Below, piece after piece: positions 44,539 through 56,311 of a stretch of DNA of 64,000 nt (within the stretch, counting starts at the first letter, position 1; each line of letters starts with the position of its first letter). The position numbers and the translations under genes were made by a program. Location: assembly GCA_037952775.1 (NCBI GenBank), contig JBANAY010000004.1:6262001-6326000 (forward strand). Direction: 5' to 3'. The notes beneath the pieces were generated by a model that had not been told where the DNA came from, ran no database searches, and worked only from the letters and a program-made list of their open reading frames with translations. The stretch comes from Clonostachys chloroleuca. Taxonomy: Eukaryota; Ascomycota; Sordariomycetes; Hypocreales; Bionectriaceae.

Positions 44539-45246
44539 CTACATGGCCGTTCTTACTTGCTGCCATAAGTACTGTATCGTACTCCTCTTCATGGTGTATC
44601 TGTCAAAAACCGGTCGCTCCTTACCTTGTCGACCAAAAGCGCGGCGTATCCATCTAGCCGCTTTATGAGAAGAGCGGCTGTTCTGTGCGTCTGCCCATTG
44701 AGGCAGCTCACGAACAATCCCCTCATGCCCTAGATCGCATGCTTGAGTTAAATAGCCCTTTAACCAGTCCTTGTCTCTTCTACCGGGAGTTGTATCGAGC
44801 AAATATCGGTAAGTTGTCGAATGTCCTCGTTTTGCTGTGAGCTCCAGAAGGGTATCGGGGGCTCCCCTAGTGTAAGAAGCACTCCCTCTCTCATTCAGTA
44901 AGCGAACAATCTCAGAATGACCCGCACATGCTGCATTATGCAGAGCGTAACCAAAAAGCGGATGGTGGATGTTCGGGTCAACGCCAACACTGAGCAACAA
45001 TTCAACCGCTGCGTAGCACCCTTGGTATGCCGCTAGTTGCAATGCGCCGTCGGCTTCTTTGAGAAAATTTCCACTGTCAGAGCCTGCGAGCTCTTTCTGA
45101 AGGTCTATGAGACGGTGGAGAACTTGACGCAGGGTAGTCGCTGCATAGTTGTCGCAGACCAAGTTGATAAAGGCCCAGTGGGCTGAGGAAGATTCAACAG
45201 CGGCGCCACAGGCAGCTTGGAGCCATTCTACATGTACCCTGACCAA
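44539..45246 (-). CDS. ankyrin-repeat protein
   Basis: A 235-codon frame. Residues about 70-150 contain three ankyrin units: GALQLAAYQGCYAAVELLLSVGVDPN, YALHNAACAGHSEIVRLLNERGS, and a weaker TLLELTAKRGHSTTYRYLLD. Ankyrin repeats mediate protein contacts. A potential 3' splice site (TTTGGTCAG) at about 45247 and an open minus frame above it (45416-45228) suggest an upstream exon. The gene's 5' end faces, and slightly overlaps, a DUF3435 relic on the plus strand, so it may itself be a fragment. Ankyrin proteins often accompany NACHT genes in moulds; no such domain is attached here. Confidence 0.65.
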   Translation of the reverse strand: MVRVHVEWLQAACGAAVESSSAHWAFINLVCDNYAATTLRQVLHRLIDLQKELAGSDSGNFLKEADGALQLAAYQGCYAAVELLLSVGVDPNIHHPLFGYALHNAACAGHSEIVRLLNERGSASYTRGAPDTLLELTAKRGHSTTYRYLLDTTPGRRDKDWLKGYLTQACDLGHEGIVRELPQWADAQNSRSSHKAARWIRRAFGRQGKERPVFDRYTMKRSTIQYLWQQVRTAM

Positions 45247-45249
45247 ACC

Positions 45250-47705
45250 GAAATTAACGTCAGCGACATCTTCAACAAATGGGGGCGGTACTTGGAGCTG
45301 CCTTTTTTTGAAACCTCTCTTGCAACCTCCGTGTTTCCTAACGTTCTTGATTCAGGTATTGCACCGATCTCAAAGTCGGCGACTGGAAGGCAACGATCCA
45401 GAATCTCACACGCCAAACAACACAGGACTTCATCCTACACATATGCGAACGACACAAGATCACATCATGGGGCAGTGCCGAGGAGTACATTTAGCAATTT
45501 CAGCAGCTCTACACAACTGTCAACGGATAGTTACATGGACCGGAATTAAGCAAGGAGGTATACAAGGTACGTCGGAGCTTGTCCATCCGAGTGTGTCGGT
45601 AGGGCTATGATGTGTCTCATCATGCTAATATGCAGCCAGTATTACCGTCGCGTTTGCATTCCGCGCTTCGACCATCGGGCGCCGAATATCGACGGCAAGC
45701 CGGTGCTCAATGTCGACAACTTGCGTGTCATTCTGATATTCAACGTCGCGTTCGACACCTCCATCTTCCCCGGTGAACGGCATCGCATCAGTCTAGCCGG
45801 CTGCTACCAGCTCTTGTGCTACACCGGAGCACGACCTGCTAAGCTGGTGGATGGCGAGCGGAAGAAGCCAAAAGACGGCTCCCTGGAAGAACTCTTTGGC
45901 CACAAGGTTGTCCAGTCGTCTTCCGAGGATGACGGCGAAGACCAGGTGCCGTCGACCGACGAGAACTCCAAACTGCTCGAAAGCCTTCTCACGCAGGAGA
46001 CGGTGGGACGCGGGCGTCCCAAGGCCCCCTGCTACAAAGACATTCTGATGATGATCGTGCGGCATCCCGTCACCGGACGGTGTATACCCGCCATGGCCAT
46101 CAAGTTCATTCACTACAAGGGTCCCGATAATAAGCCTAGGCCGCAGGTGGTCCCTGTGATGCCTCTGATTGCGCGTACTAACAGTCTTTGTAGGACCATC
46201 TTCTACTTCACTCCCACTAGGAAGCTCCTCTTCTGTGCTGTGTCTACAATCCTCGCCCTTGCCCTGCATGACAACGCCTTCGACGTGCCGAGCTTGACAG
46301 ATGCGGCAGCAATATTTGGATCGAAGCCGCCATCCTTAAGGATACCACTCCGCTTCGCTGGAAGGCATCCAAGTTGAAGACCCCAGTTTCCCGTCGGTAT
46401 CGTGGGGCGACCCTGTCTAAGGATGAGGCTATGTTGTGTTCCAAGCTCTGAGACGATATTAGTGACTAGAGTCTCAACTCAGGACACGAGAGACGATGGA
46501 CTCCTAGGTTTGCCCCCGGAGAGGTGCCAGCAATGCTGCCAACGGTGCGTTCCCCCATGTTTGTTACTGTTTGACACTTTTCGATCGATGCTGACCTGAC
46601 TTTTTTCTTCTAGGAGACGCGCCAGATTCGGTGCGTGACCAGATGTCGCCATGACCCTCAATTTGCGACATTTCACAATGCCTATCTCAACGAGATCGCC
46701 AACTTCGATCTCCAGAATGCATTCCTGGAGCAAGAGAAGCAGAGCCAGCTGTTCCGACTGTTCGCCCACGTGAGTCTTACGCGCGATCCTCGAGCCACCG
46801 CCGACATGGTCCCTGACGAGGTGTGGGCAAATCTGCTGCCGGACCCGGAGATTGTCGAGCTTGAAGAGCAGCGCGCAGAGCTCAAGCAGGGCAACTACCG
46901 GATTGATGGCCATATAGACGAAGAAAAGACCCGGCAGCTCACCGAAGAAATCGGCCAGAAGCGTACGCGCCGCCGCGTGCTGGTGGTTAGGCTATACCGC
47001 GAGCATCACTTTTATAACCGTCCAACCTGGGACATTGAAAGACAAGCTCGGGGAGAAGAGGAGGAGTATGCAAAGCCCGTTATCAATGTCACCATCCGCG
47101 AACGTGCTGGATTGGCGGCAATTTTCTGCTACCAGCCCGACGACTGGACTGAAGACCAGATCTTCCAGCGAAGGATCGAAGCCATCGATCTCATGGTAGC
47201 TCTCTGCGACAAGAGGGAGACGATCAAGCGTGACCGCATTCAACAATGGGCGAAAGCATGCCTGGCCATAAAAACCGAACCTCTCGAAGCCTCACACAAA
47301 TCGCTGCCCAGCCCCGATCGATTCCCTCTACTCCTGCATGCTGCGCAATGCCCTGACTGCATCGGCGATGAGCGACTCTCCTGGGAGGAGCGCGCCTTCA
47401 CACACTGCCGTCCAACTGTGATGAACGACCACTGTGATGAACGACCACTGTGATGAACGACCACTGTGATGAACGACCACTGTGATGACCACCATCTGGT
47501 CGCGCGGGAGCGGGCCGAGCAATGTGATGAAATGATTCGGTGTGAGCATCCCAAGTGCAAAGACCTCAAACTGTAACACTTGGACCACTTCCGGAGCTAT
47601 GTTCAGAGGATCCATAGTGTCGCGCTGCGGTCGCCGGAGCAGGTGAAGCAGAGGCAACTGCGTAAGGCAAGACGCCGACAAATGGTCAGGGGAAAGTGCC
47701 AACAG
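45250..47705 (+). pseudogene. DUF3435 tyrosine recombinase (Starship captain-type), broken
   Basis: Readable in several frames. N-terminal core-binding part: DWKATIQNLTRQTTQDFILHICERHK (45375-45450) interrupted by an in-frame TAG. Catalytic part: ERHRISLAGCYQLLCYTGARPAKLV (45775-45850) with the first catalytic Arg, then IKFIHYKGPDNKPRP (46100-46145) with the Lys region. The box WTPRFA..RRGA-NAAN (46488-46541), with the second Arg, is split by two extra bases; two stops precede it (TGA at 46450, TAG at 46468), each one C-to-T change from a sense codon. An intron-like gap (46542-46615) leads to DAPDSVRDQM, a frameshift, and a 270-residue C-terminal domain (46635-47453) with PDCIGDERLS and CEHPKC. 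Tail RKARRRQMVRGK. Inactive. Confidence 0.8.
47418..47481 (+). repeat. 16-bp tandem repeat (GTGATGAACGACCACT) x 4
   Basis: Perfect units inside the recombinase relic, at a point where the intact family has this motif once (VMNDH). The expansion shifts the reading frame. Confidence 0.95.
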
Positions 47706-49692
47706 TAGGATAGAACGCAGCCTCGGAGATTAGAAAACGTTTATAGCATGGAATATGTCGAGAAGTCGCGCAAGAGCCACAGTACATTTTACTCTACTAT
47801 GACCGTTATCGCATGAAGACTATGTGCAATTTGTCGCGAGATTCGCATGCCACTGCCTATCGTTGACCAAATGAATTAGTGAAGCGAGGGATCTATTGTA
47901 ATCGCATGATCAATCGGGCTGTTATCTCAAAAAGATAAGATCAATATGCCTCTGGGTCGGGAAATATCTCGTACTGGATAATTATTCTGCCTTTTTATAC
48001 TGGGTAGTCCGGGGTTTTCTAGCTAGCTACATGATTTTGCGCTGAAGCGCGGGGTAGCTAACTAGCTACAAGGGGAAAATGTGACGAACGGTACACTTTC
48101 AGGCTCCAGGGTAGGCTGAAGGCGAGGAATGTCTTTGTTGACGGTTATACTAGGGAGAGAGGGGCGACAGATCGTCACTCAGAAGTCAGTTATTGAGTTG
48201 GATAGTAAGGTTAGACTTGCAGTGGTATCAGTTGATACTAGATTGCATAAACTGTTATTTATTGATAGCTAGCTAAGAGAGTGTTTCTAGCTAAGAAATG
48301 AATGTGTATATATACTAAGGACGAGCGACGTGATCGGTGGGTTTGATCTTGATTGGTGAGAAACAATGGGTCCCACGTGACATGCGTTGGTTACGTCGGT
48401 TCGTAGCAGAAAAGTAGGTGAGGCCAAAAGGCTTTTGTAGCCTCTAAAAAACCCCTCCCGGCTATCACCATAGCCCAATAAGGATTGGGTCGGCAGATGC
48501 CGTGCCTCCGGTTAATCGGCAATTGAACGCGTACCTATATCCAATTCACTTCTTCTATCGGCACTCCCGACGTTCTATCGGCACCCCCGATTTTCTTACT
48601 CGTCGCTTGTCTTCCGAATTTCGCGCCACCACAAGTTGGAATACCGTTACTCAGCCCCGTTGTTGGGAATTCTGTTATCAGACAACATTGCTTTGCATTG
48701 TCAAACAACCATAGGTAGTGAACATACACGTGGCTTGGATTCCGATTTTGCCGTGGCTGCTAAAAACGGCGTTTAACTTCTACTTCGTGCATCTGAGCTT
48801 GACGACACCTTGACAATACGAGCTTTTTATGATAGCCCCGAAACGCTCATATTTAGTACCATTTCTCGTTTTATCCTCGTAAACAGCCGCATATGGAGCT
48901 TTCATTTTCATACCAGGCAGTATCACACGATATGTGTCGACTAATTCTGTCCAAGAGCATGGATATGGCAACGGACATTTAATGCTTCTGTCGGAGCTGC
49001 CATTGGGATCGCTGATTTATTTAGTTAACGCAGGAGAATCCAGCTCCCCTGACAGGGCAAATTAGTTTAGTATGCCTCGATCTGTACAAGCTCGACTCTA
49101 AAACACAATAGTTGGACGGTTGGGAACGCCACATCTGCTCGTTGCTAGGCTATTTAACGCCACAAACTCCGGTCCAGATTATCGGAACAGCCAATCACCG
49201 ACTATTTTAGGCCCTCTTTTTGACATCTATCAGGCGAGGCTTGATCCAGTCAGCTCTAGAATTGACTGCAATTGCCCTCTCCTGTTGAATGCCTAGGAGT
49301 GACGTGCGGCCTCCGATGATGAACGGAAAACCGGAGAGCTAAACACACAAGAGCCACTATAATCTGCTGGGAGAGAGCTTGTTTCTTGCGTAACTTGACT
49401 AAGAAAGGAAGCCACCATAGCATCATTAGTCTCAATCAAGAGCACTGTGCACTGTTTTGTTATGACTAGCGAAAACGTCGTTTTCTTTTTTTTTCAGCCA
49501 TGCCCTATCACACATTTAAAATCTAGAATCTTTTCAGCCGGTGGCATTACTGTTTATTAGTGAAGACACTACATTCGCTACCCATCCAACCATCCAATAC
49601 TTGTGACCACGATTATTGCCACTCTTGGCATATTTCTATCAAAGTCCTCTCCTCATCTACCTATCGGTCTTGACGGGGACTCCTGAAGCACC
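47706..49692. other. repeat-derived non-coding DNA
   Basis: Contains TAGCTAGCTAC...GTAGCTAACTAGCTAC (about 48020-48072), able to pair, and a segment at 47935-47980 that recurs with transitions at 62340-62390. A frame at 48780-48971 (minus) has no domain. I see no intact LTR pair or coding region. Confidence 0.4.
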
Positions 49693-52555
49693 ATGCATAC
49701 GCCACCTGAAGAACGCGGTCTTCCGCTACCCTATCATTCTTCCAGCCACGAAGTATCTGAATATAGCTTGGGGAGCACAGAAGGTGAAAGTGGGAATGAA
49801 TCTGGCGACAGGCTCTTCGCTTGTCCGTACTCAAAGCGCGCCTCATGTGAAGATGTGGAGAGACAGTCATGTTCCGAGTCAGGGTGGACGACAATCCGCC
49901 GTCTCAGGTATGTCCTCCGACGCATTGCTTATAGTCGTACTAACCATAGATCTAGGCAACATATTTATCGCTGCCATGTTTTACCTATCAAGTGTCCGAG
50001 TTGCTCGCAGAATTTTGAGTCCCGTTCGAAGTTTACGTGCCACTTGCATGCGGTGCCACATCTATGACCGTAGTCATTGTGAGGCGGATGAGCCCATCAA
50101 AGGTCTTGAGAATATTTTACAGAAAATTCGACCGACAAAAGCCACGACAACCAATGCTTCGGAAGAAGACATGTGGAAGGTTATATATACAACCCTCTTT
50201 CCCAATGATCCTAAGGACGAAATACCCTGTACCTGTGAGCAATGCAGCCCCTCCCCCATCTTCTTTCTCTCTTCCCCAAGTTGGGATATACGTATGTAGC
50301 ATAAGCTGACCGATCTTTTAGATTATGAGAGGGACCAAGAAAGACTGAACGCTATTTCGTCAAGCGGATCCGCCGTGTCGATTGACGAAGATGGCTCCGT
50401 GAGCTTGAGCCCTACCCCCAAATCACAACATTCTGGCAATAGCCAGCGAGGAATTGATGAATCCGCCAATATCGCTTCAGTTTCTGCCCCGCCTATCTCA
50501 GTTGTAGGCCAACAGAGTCAAGATTCGCCCCTCGAGAAATCCAGTGAAAAGACTTGTAGCTGTGGATCTCTAAACATTTCGTACCCCACTCAAGACATGC
50601 CTCACTCTAATGGTGAAGCGAATGGCGTATCCACGGCTGACTCTATCGGAGACGAGGATTTGAATATGCCCCGGGTTTCTGAACCAGCCCTAGTTCGCCC
50701 TGACGTGCAATCGTCCAAAGGGCGAAAGCCCCGGAAGAAGCTCCGCGAGAAGACCTTGGAAGCTCAAGTCACTGCATTCAAAGCTTGGAAAAAGCCTCAT
50801 CGAACAGACGAGCATATTACCCCGGGTGTTTACCGCGGGTTCTGGAAATGGCTTGCCCGCTGCTTCACTTTCTACATCCCTTCCTGGCTCCTCAAAAACT
50901 TTTTCAAAATGCACGACCTTCGGCGACGTCTGGCCTTCCGACAAAAGGTACTCTTCTGCCTTCTACTTGCTGCCATTTACGCCTTGTTGTCCTACTTTCT
51001 CATCATTCAACCCATAGCCAGCTGTGTTGTAAAAGTGCACATCGGCATGATTCCCAATGACAGTTCCTTCTGCCGCGTGGTGAGTAACGTTATCTACGTC
51101 TATATGGGCCTGGGTGGCGCTTTTATGCTCCTGGTGTTATTCTGTGTGGCTCGTGTTCGCTATACCAGCCATGCTTTCGAAGAACATGACGCTCTACTGG
51201 TAATGCACATACCCTGTTACAATGAGAACGAGTCCGTGCTCGGCAAAACGATTGATTCGTGCGTCGAATCAAGTTACGAGAAAAAGCGCAAAGTTCTTTT
51301 CATTGTCACAGACGGGAATTTGGCAGGTGATGGCCAGGAAAAGTCATCCCACAGAATTTTGTTGGAGGATATTTTCAATCACACTTCAGACCCGGAGCTT
51401 GGCATCGATAATCACGCCCAGCCATACACATCGTTCGACTCGAATGGCACTTCAGACAATCACGCTTTCTGCTACACTGGCTACTATCGAGAGGTCCCCT
51501 ATGTTCTTGTCGCTAAGGTTGGGCGGGACGATGAACAAGACAAGCCAAAGCCCGGGAACCGAGGGAAACGTGACTCTCAGCTCCTGGTCTACAACTTCTT
51601 CCACTACGTCAATTACCGCAGACTTTGGAGCCCGCTTTTCGAGAATCTCGAATTCAAGATGCGAACCTGCCTCAACATAGATGCCAGTGATGCTATGTAC
51701 ATGCTGGTCGTGGATTGTGACACCGAGGTCCAAAATACTGGGATTTCATACCTTGTTAGCCAACTCCAAAAAGACCCGAAGCTCATCGGAGCATGCGGCT
51801 ACACCGGAGTGAATAACCCTGCGGGCAGCTTTGTCGCCAGCAGTCAAGTTTTTGAGTACTGGCTTACTCACGCCGTGCTGAAGGCAGTGGAGAGTATGTG
51901 CACCAATGTCTTGGTTCTCAGTGGATGCTTCACCATTTACCGATTGAAATGGCCGAATAACAACCCAGCTATATTGCATCCGCTTCTCTTGGAAGATTAT
52001 GCGGGAAGCTACGATAAGACCCTGCACGAACACAACTTATTGACCATTGGCGAAGATCGTTATTTGTCAACACTAGCAATCCGGTATTTCGGGTCTGACT
52101 GTCGACTGCGATATTTCTCGGCTGCAACATGCACGACCACGGTTCCCGACAACCTTTCCGTGCTCCTTGACCAGCGACGCCGATGGACGAATTCTCTCAT
52201 TCACTGCCACTTTGCTCATCTCAACGTCCTTCCCTTCGAAGCATCATTCTGGAGTCAGGTCAGGCTACTTTTCATTATTGGCGCCGAACTCTTCATGGTG
52301 TTCATCCTGCCACTCGCACTGCCAGCTGGTCTCGTCCTTGCAGTGATCTCAGTCTTGCTAACAGACTATGCTTGGATAATATTGCTTGTATTTCTTCTTT
52401 TACCTGTGGTAATATGCGTTTTCTGCAACGATTGGAAATACATTCCATACTATCTCCCATTCTTCCCCATGATCGCCGTCTTCAGCATCATCATACCGTT
52501 ATTCTCTGTGTGGAAACAAGACAATGTAAAATGGGGCAAAACGCGAGGTGGGTAG
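49693..52555 (+). CDS. chitin-synthase-like GT2 glycosyltransferase with N-terminal C2H2-like region
   Basis: Exons 49693-49907, 49956-50234 and 50322-52555. Exons 1-2 encode a C2H2-like segment (FACPYSK..., RRLRQHIYRCHVLPIKCPSCSQNF, WKVIYTTLFPND) typical of other fungal proteins; one frameshift near 50050. Exon 3 continues in frame into a Ser-rich linker and the synthase: two membrane helices (about 50940-51180), CYNENESVLGKTIDS, TDGNLAGDG, the donor-site VVDCDTEV (about 51715), acceptor GEDRYLSTL (about 52050), QRRRWTNSLIHCH (about 52165), then four to five C-terminal helices and WGKTRGG. These are chitin-synthase signatures, making UDP-GlcNAc transfer at the plasma membrane likely. The class is uncertain (division II-like). 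The fused zinc-finger-like head is unusual. A GH20 gene follows 0.9 kb downstream in the same orientation. Confidence 0.85.
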
Positions 52556-53499
52556 CTATAGAGAGTCAGCTTGTGCCGCCATGTTTTATGTAATTATAGG
52601 AGTTTTTGGTGTTGAGTTGGATTGCCTTGAGAAGAAACTAAGGTGCTTCTTATACATAAGGAAAGAGTCATTTCACAAGCAGGAATATTTTTATAATACA
52701 GGCAAAAAGCTTGTTAGGGAATTGCATAGACCTGACGGTATTAGGTCTGAACTAATAGTGTGGTTTTTATTATAGATTACACTGAATGTATTAATACACC
52801 TTGTTTATATGGTATACAGTCAGCCTAATGAAATTACTCTCATATCTTGCATGTCATCTAAAATCCCGCGCTCTTCTCAATTGATAGATGCCAGTCTTCC
52901 AAATTACCGGCTAACTCTGTACGTCAGACTTTCTGAACGGTGTTTAAAGCTGTGACTATGACTCATAAAATATCCGAAGAAATGAGTGTTGGCTAGGAAG
53001 CCCAATACAAATGGTGCAAAGTTTGTTCGCTGTGTGCGTTAAAGGAACTCCAGCCGCCATCTTTGACACACAAATTTCCTCATACCGTAAAATTACATCG
53101 CGACAAAATATGTTCAGGTTTCTCCTTCTTTCACCACTTGGGCTAAGTAAGTCTACTCCTTTAAGTACATCCATGAGGCAGATATGTTTACAAGTTAGAT
53201 AAAGCTGCTACTACCAGCCCGGTTAATCAGAAACTCTAAGATCATTATTTGCTTACAAAACGGATGTAATGCAGTGGGGTATGGTGATAATTTGACTTCA
53301 TGATAATTTATTCAGGGTTTGGCTACTGCCTCAAGTATTTGATCTCATGCTAACAACCTTGCCCGTGTGTATTACGTCAACTAGATCGGAAAAGCTTTTC
53401 TCCTGCCATCCGTATTGAGAGCACGCGAATTAGTTAAAACCCCGCTTACTCTCTGATTCCTCTTTTGTGGATCTCCTTCCCATTTGAAATCCGGGTAAG
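52556..53499. other. intergenic
   Basis: Between the GT2 and GH20 genes. No coding sequence or repeat recognised. Confidence 0.5.
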
Positions 53500-54471
53500 A
53501 TGGATTCCGATGTCTATCCTCACAGAGGCTTCATGCTGGACACGGGCCGCAAGTTTTTTCCTGTTGAAGCCATCCTCGATCTGTTAACAGTTCTTCAACA
53601 ATACAACTTTAATGTATTTCATTGGCACATATATGATGCAGAAAGCTTCCCCATGCATTGGCCAGCAGACGGTGGTTTGACGAATGCAAGCATCAAGCAC
53701 AGTCATACTTCAAGATACTATACTTTTGGGGATATTCAGAGTGTATTTTCACATGCACAGCGTTTGGGCATTCTTGTCTATCCAGAGACAGACATGCCTG
53801 GCCATAGTGACATATGGTAAGTGATGAAATCACCTATTCTTATTTTCTAATATAAGTTCTGACGGCATTGTACTAGGGGATTATGGAAGGAAGACTTAGT
53901 AGTAGGCGCGCCAAATCTGCAACATCCGAGGGCCCAACTCGATATCAGGCAGCATCGACACCAAACATACGACCATGTAGGAAGTCTGGTTTCCACAGTT
54001 GACAGGTATTTCGGGTCTCCCCTACATCACTTTGGCGGCGATGAAGTGGCATATATTTGGGAGACTGAAGATGACAATAAATTATTCGAGACGTTTCTGC
54101 ACTGGCTCAAAACCCTTTGCCCAACCAAATCTCTGATCTTATGGGACGATCCTCTAACCGACAAGGGAAAGAGTATAGACATATCCAAGGATTGGATTAT
54201 ACAAACCTGGCATAACGGTGCCACTCAAGAAATGCTTAACAGGGGCCACCGGGTTATTGTCTCCGAATCCGACACATTCTATATTGGAAATGCAGACCAT
54301 AACAAAATATCCTCCTTTGTATTCCCGAATCATCCGAACGTCCTAGGGTTCGAAGTTGTCTGGTTCACTTCGGAGGGGGATGATCCAAATGACTTCAATA
54401 AAAGTTGGGTCATGGATCCTATAAGAGCTGCATCACAAATTCGAAGGAATTCGAATAAGCATAAGGCTTAA
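53500..54471 (+). CDS. GH20 beta-N-acetylhexosaminidase
   Basis: Two exons, 53500-53816 and 53877-54471 (60-nt intron; Trp codon TG|G), 303 residues. The start PHRGFMLDTGRKFFPVEAI is the family's catalytic-domain start; FHWHIYDAESFP and YPETDMPGH follow; the catalytic pair lies in HHFGGDEV (about 54030-54050), where Asp stabilises and Glu protonates the substrate. Removes terminal GlcNAc/GalNAc from chitin oligomers or glycans. There is no signal peptide and no N-terminal GH20b domain, so it is a compact, probably intracellular form, unlike the secreted NagA-type enzymes. Adjacent to a chitin-synthase-like gene. It appears intact, though the C-terminus (RRNSNKHKA) is basic and short. Confidence 0.85.
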
Positions 54472-55984
54472 TGGGGATCTCTAATACGAAGCTACTCTCA
54501 CACCCTTTAGATTGCCTTTAATAGCCAATTCTCCTTTAACCGCAACATTCCTTTAGCTATTGAATAATAAATTAGAAGAGGTAGCTTATAGTCTCTACGC
54601 CGCGCTCTTCTATATCACTATAATTAGTTAATCATTGCACTGATTATATTATAACGTGCATGATAAGCATTTGAGCCAGCTTCGACAACTATAGCTGCAT
54701 TCTTTTCGCATGATATCGTGGTTGCCTGGGCACTATAAAATATGCGATACGCCTTGCCGACATCCACGGCTTATATCTCCTAGGACAAGCAGTGGCTGAT
54801 ACTTCTATGAATTTTCCTCTCCACTTCAAATCGCTCTATTCAACGGCAACACCTATCTTATTCACTTTATACTTCATTTACCCAGTGACATTGGGGATAC
54901 GCTACCCGACCGCTCAGCCTTGCGGATTATTTCCGACCGCTTTACTATCCTCTGATGACAGCTATCAGGTGTCCCGGGATTGGGGTCAACCACCGAATGT
55001 TTTCCCTCCTTATTGATAAGGGAGCCTTCTTCATAGACAAGGACACATCTGTATCATCTACTTATAGGAGAGGGCCTCGCAGAACCTTGAAGACAGACTA
55101 CTGTAGAAAGATGACCCGGCGTCGCTCGTCGGCCGACTCATGTACGCCGTCCGATATGGCATTCTCGGACTCCTTGGGAATACTCCCAGGTAGCCTGTGA
55201 TTTATGCTAATGCTTTTCACCCAGTGTGCGGCACCCTTCTCGTGGAATAGGCTAAGTCCGAGCATACTAATAATCATATACTTTACTGCCTACTGGCCCG
55301 GTAAGGGATCAACGCCCTGAGAACAATAACGACGTTATTAAGTAGTAGAAGATCATCCCCATCCTGTATTCCAGTTGTACCGACCCCGGTGATTCCTACT
55401 AGACCGGTCGGTCTCGGTCACAAAAAGCTCCCAACCTGCAAGGAAGTCCACCACATCGTGTAGCGAGAGTTGTGTGTCATATGTACCCTGGCGTGGCTTG
55501 CTCTTCTTGTCGTTACAGTTGTTCTCCCAGAAAGCGGCCCTCGGCCTCTTCACGTCGGTGTTGCTCTTCCCGGAGCTGCTTTCGCAGTTTTTTGAGCTCG
55601 TTCATAGAATGAGTAGAGGACGTATGTGAATTATGTGAAATAAAAGAAACAACTGACTGGAGAACTTAAATGAAATTGAGAGCTAGAATAATGACTAATA
55701 ACTACTACTACGCGAGGTTGAACTGCGAGTTAGGTTCGTTGACCAAACCGGTTAGGCGGCTTTGGCACCCGGCATAATAGATAGTAGCACGGGTTGAAAG
55801 GTAACCCCCTCTCCATGGCCCAAGAAATCCGCGAGTTACAAAACTTGGAAGTAGTCCTCCTTTTTCTCCCTGGTTTTGGGTTCCTACCTGTAGCCAGGAA
55901 GGAGATGGTTCGACAAGAAAAGCTTGGATACGTTAGCGATATTGAGAATGGATCTGAGTATAAATTCTTGAATACCTACTACGT
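54472..55984. other. non-coding with a decayed coiled-coil gene fragment
   Basis: Minus strand 55610-55520 reads MNELKKLRKQLREEQHRREEAEGRF, a charged coiled coil as in multicopy fungal kinase-like or CHAT-associated proteins, but stops follow. The rest shows no gene or repeat. Confidence 0.4.
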
Positions 55985-56311
55985 TTACGTGTTACACGTA
56001 CACGTGACGCCGCATCTGTTGATGGTGTTTTGGCAACCCTGAGTTGGGTTGCGGCAGATGGGTGCATTCGGGCAATTGCAAGGAGGACAGTCTTGGTCGC
56101 ACGGCTTGGTGGTGGTTGTGGGTCCCGTGCCAGCAGGACAAGTAATCCCCTGACCTCCGACTGCCCCTAGGTCGCAGCCAGACTGGCCGTTAGTATGCAA
56201 TGTGGTGCCTGGGCAACTGCAAGTACATGTTTTCTGGCAGCTTGACGATCCTGTGCAATCAGCAAATGCCCCAGTTACAGCTGCAAGGAGAAGGAAGACT
56301 TTGAGCTGCAT
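55985..56311 (-). CDS. small secreted cysteine-rich protein
   Basis: A 108-codon single exon. Signal peptide MQLKVFLLLAAVTGAFA (cut after residue 17), then about 16 Cys in 91 residues, spaced as CxCxC near the start and CxxCNC and CGVTCTCNT near the end, with a TTTTKP linker. This is the profile of effector-like or antimicrobial-type apoplastic proteins. No family recognised. A TATA-like AT-rich stretch lies just upstream (56320-56400). Confidence 0.75.
   Translation of the reverse strand: MQLKVFLLLAAVTGAFADCTGSSSCQKTCTCSCPGTTLHTNGQSGCDLGAVGGQGITCPAGTGPTTTTKPCDQDCPPCNCPNAPICRNPTQGCQNTINRCGVTCTCNT

Noticed and set aside
47990..48300. LTR of a copia element
   Set aside because: There is palindromic sequence and a TGGTATCAG resembling an initiator-tRNA primer site, but no second LTR or coding region could be found.
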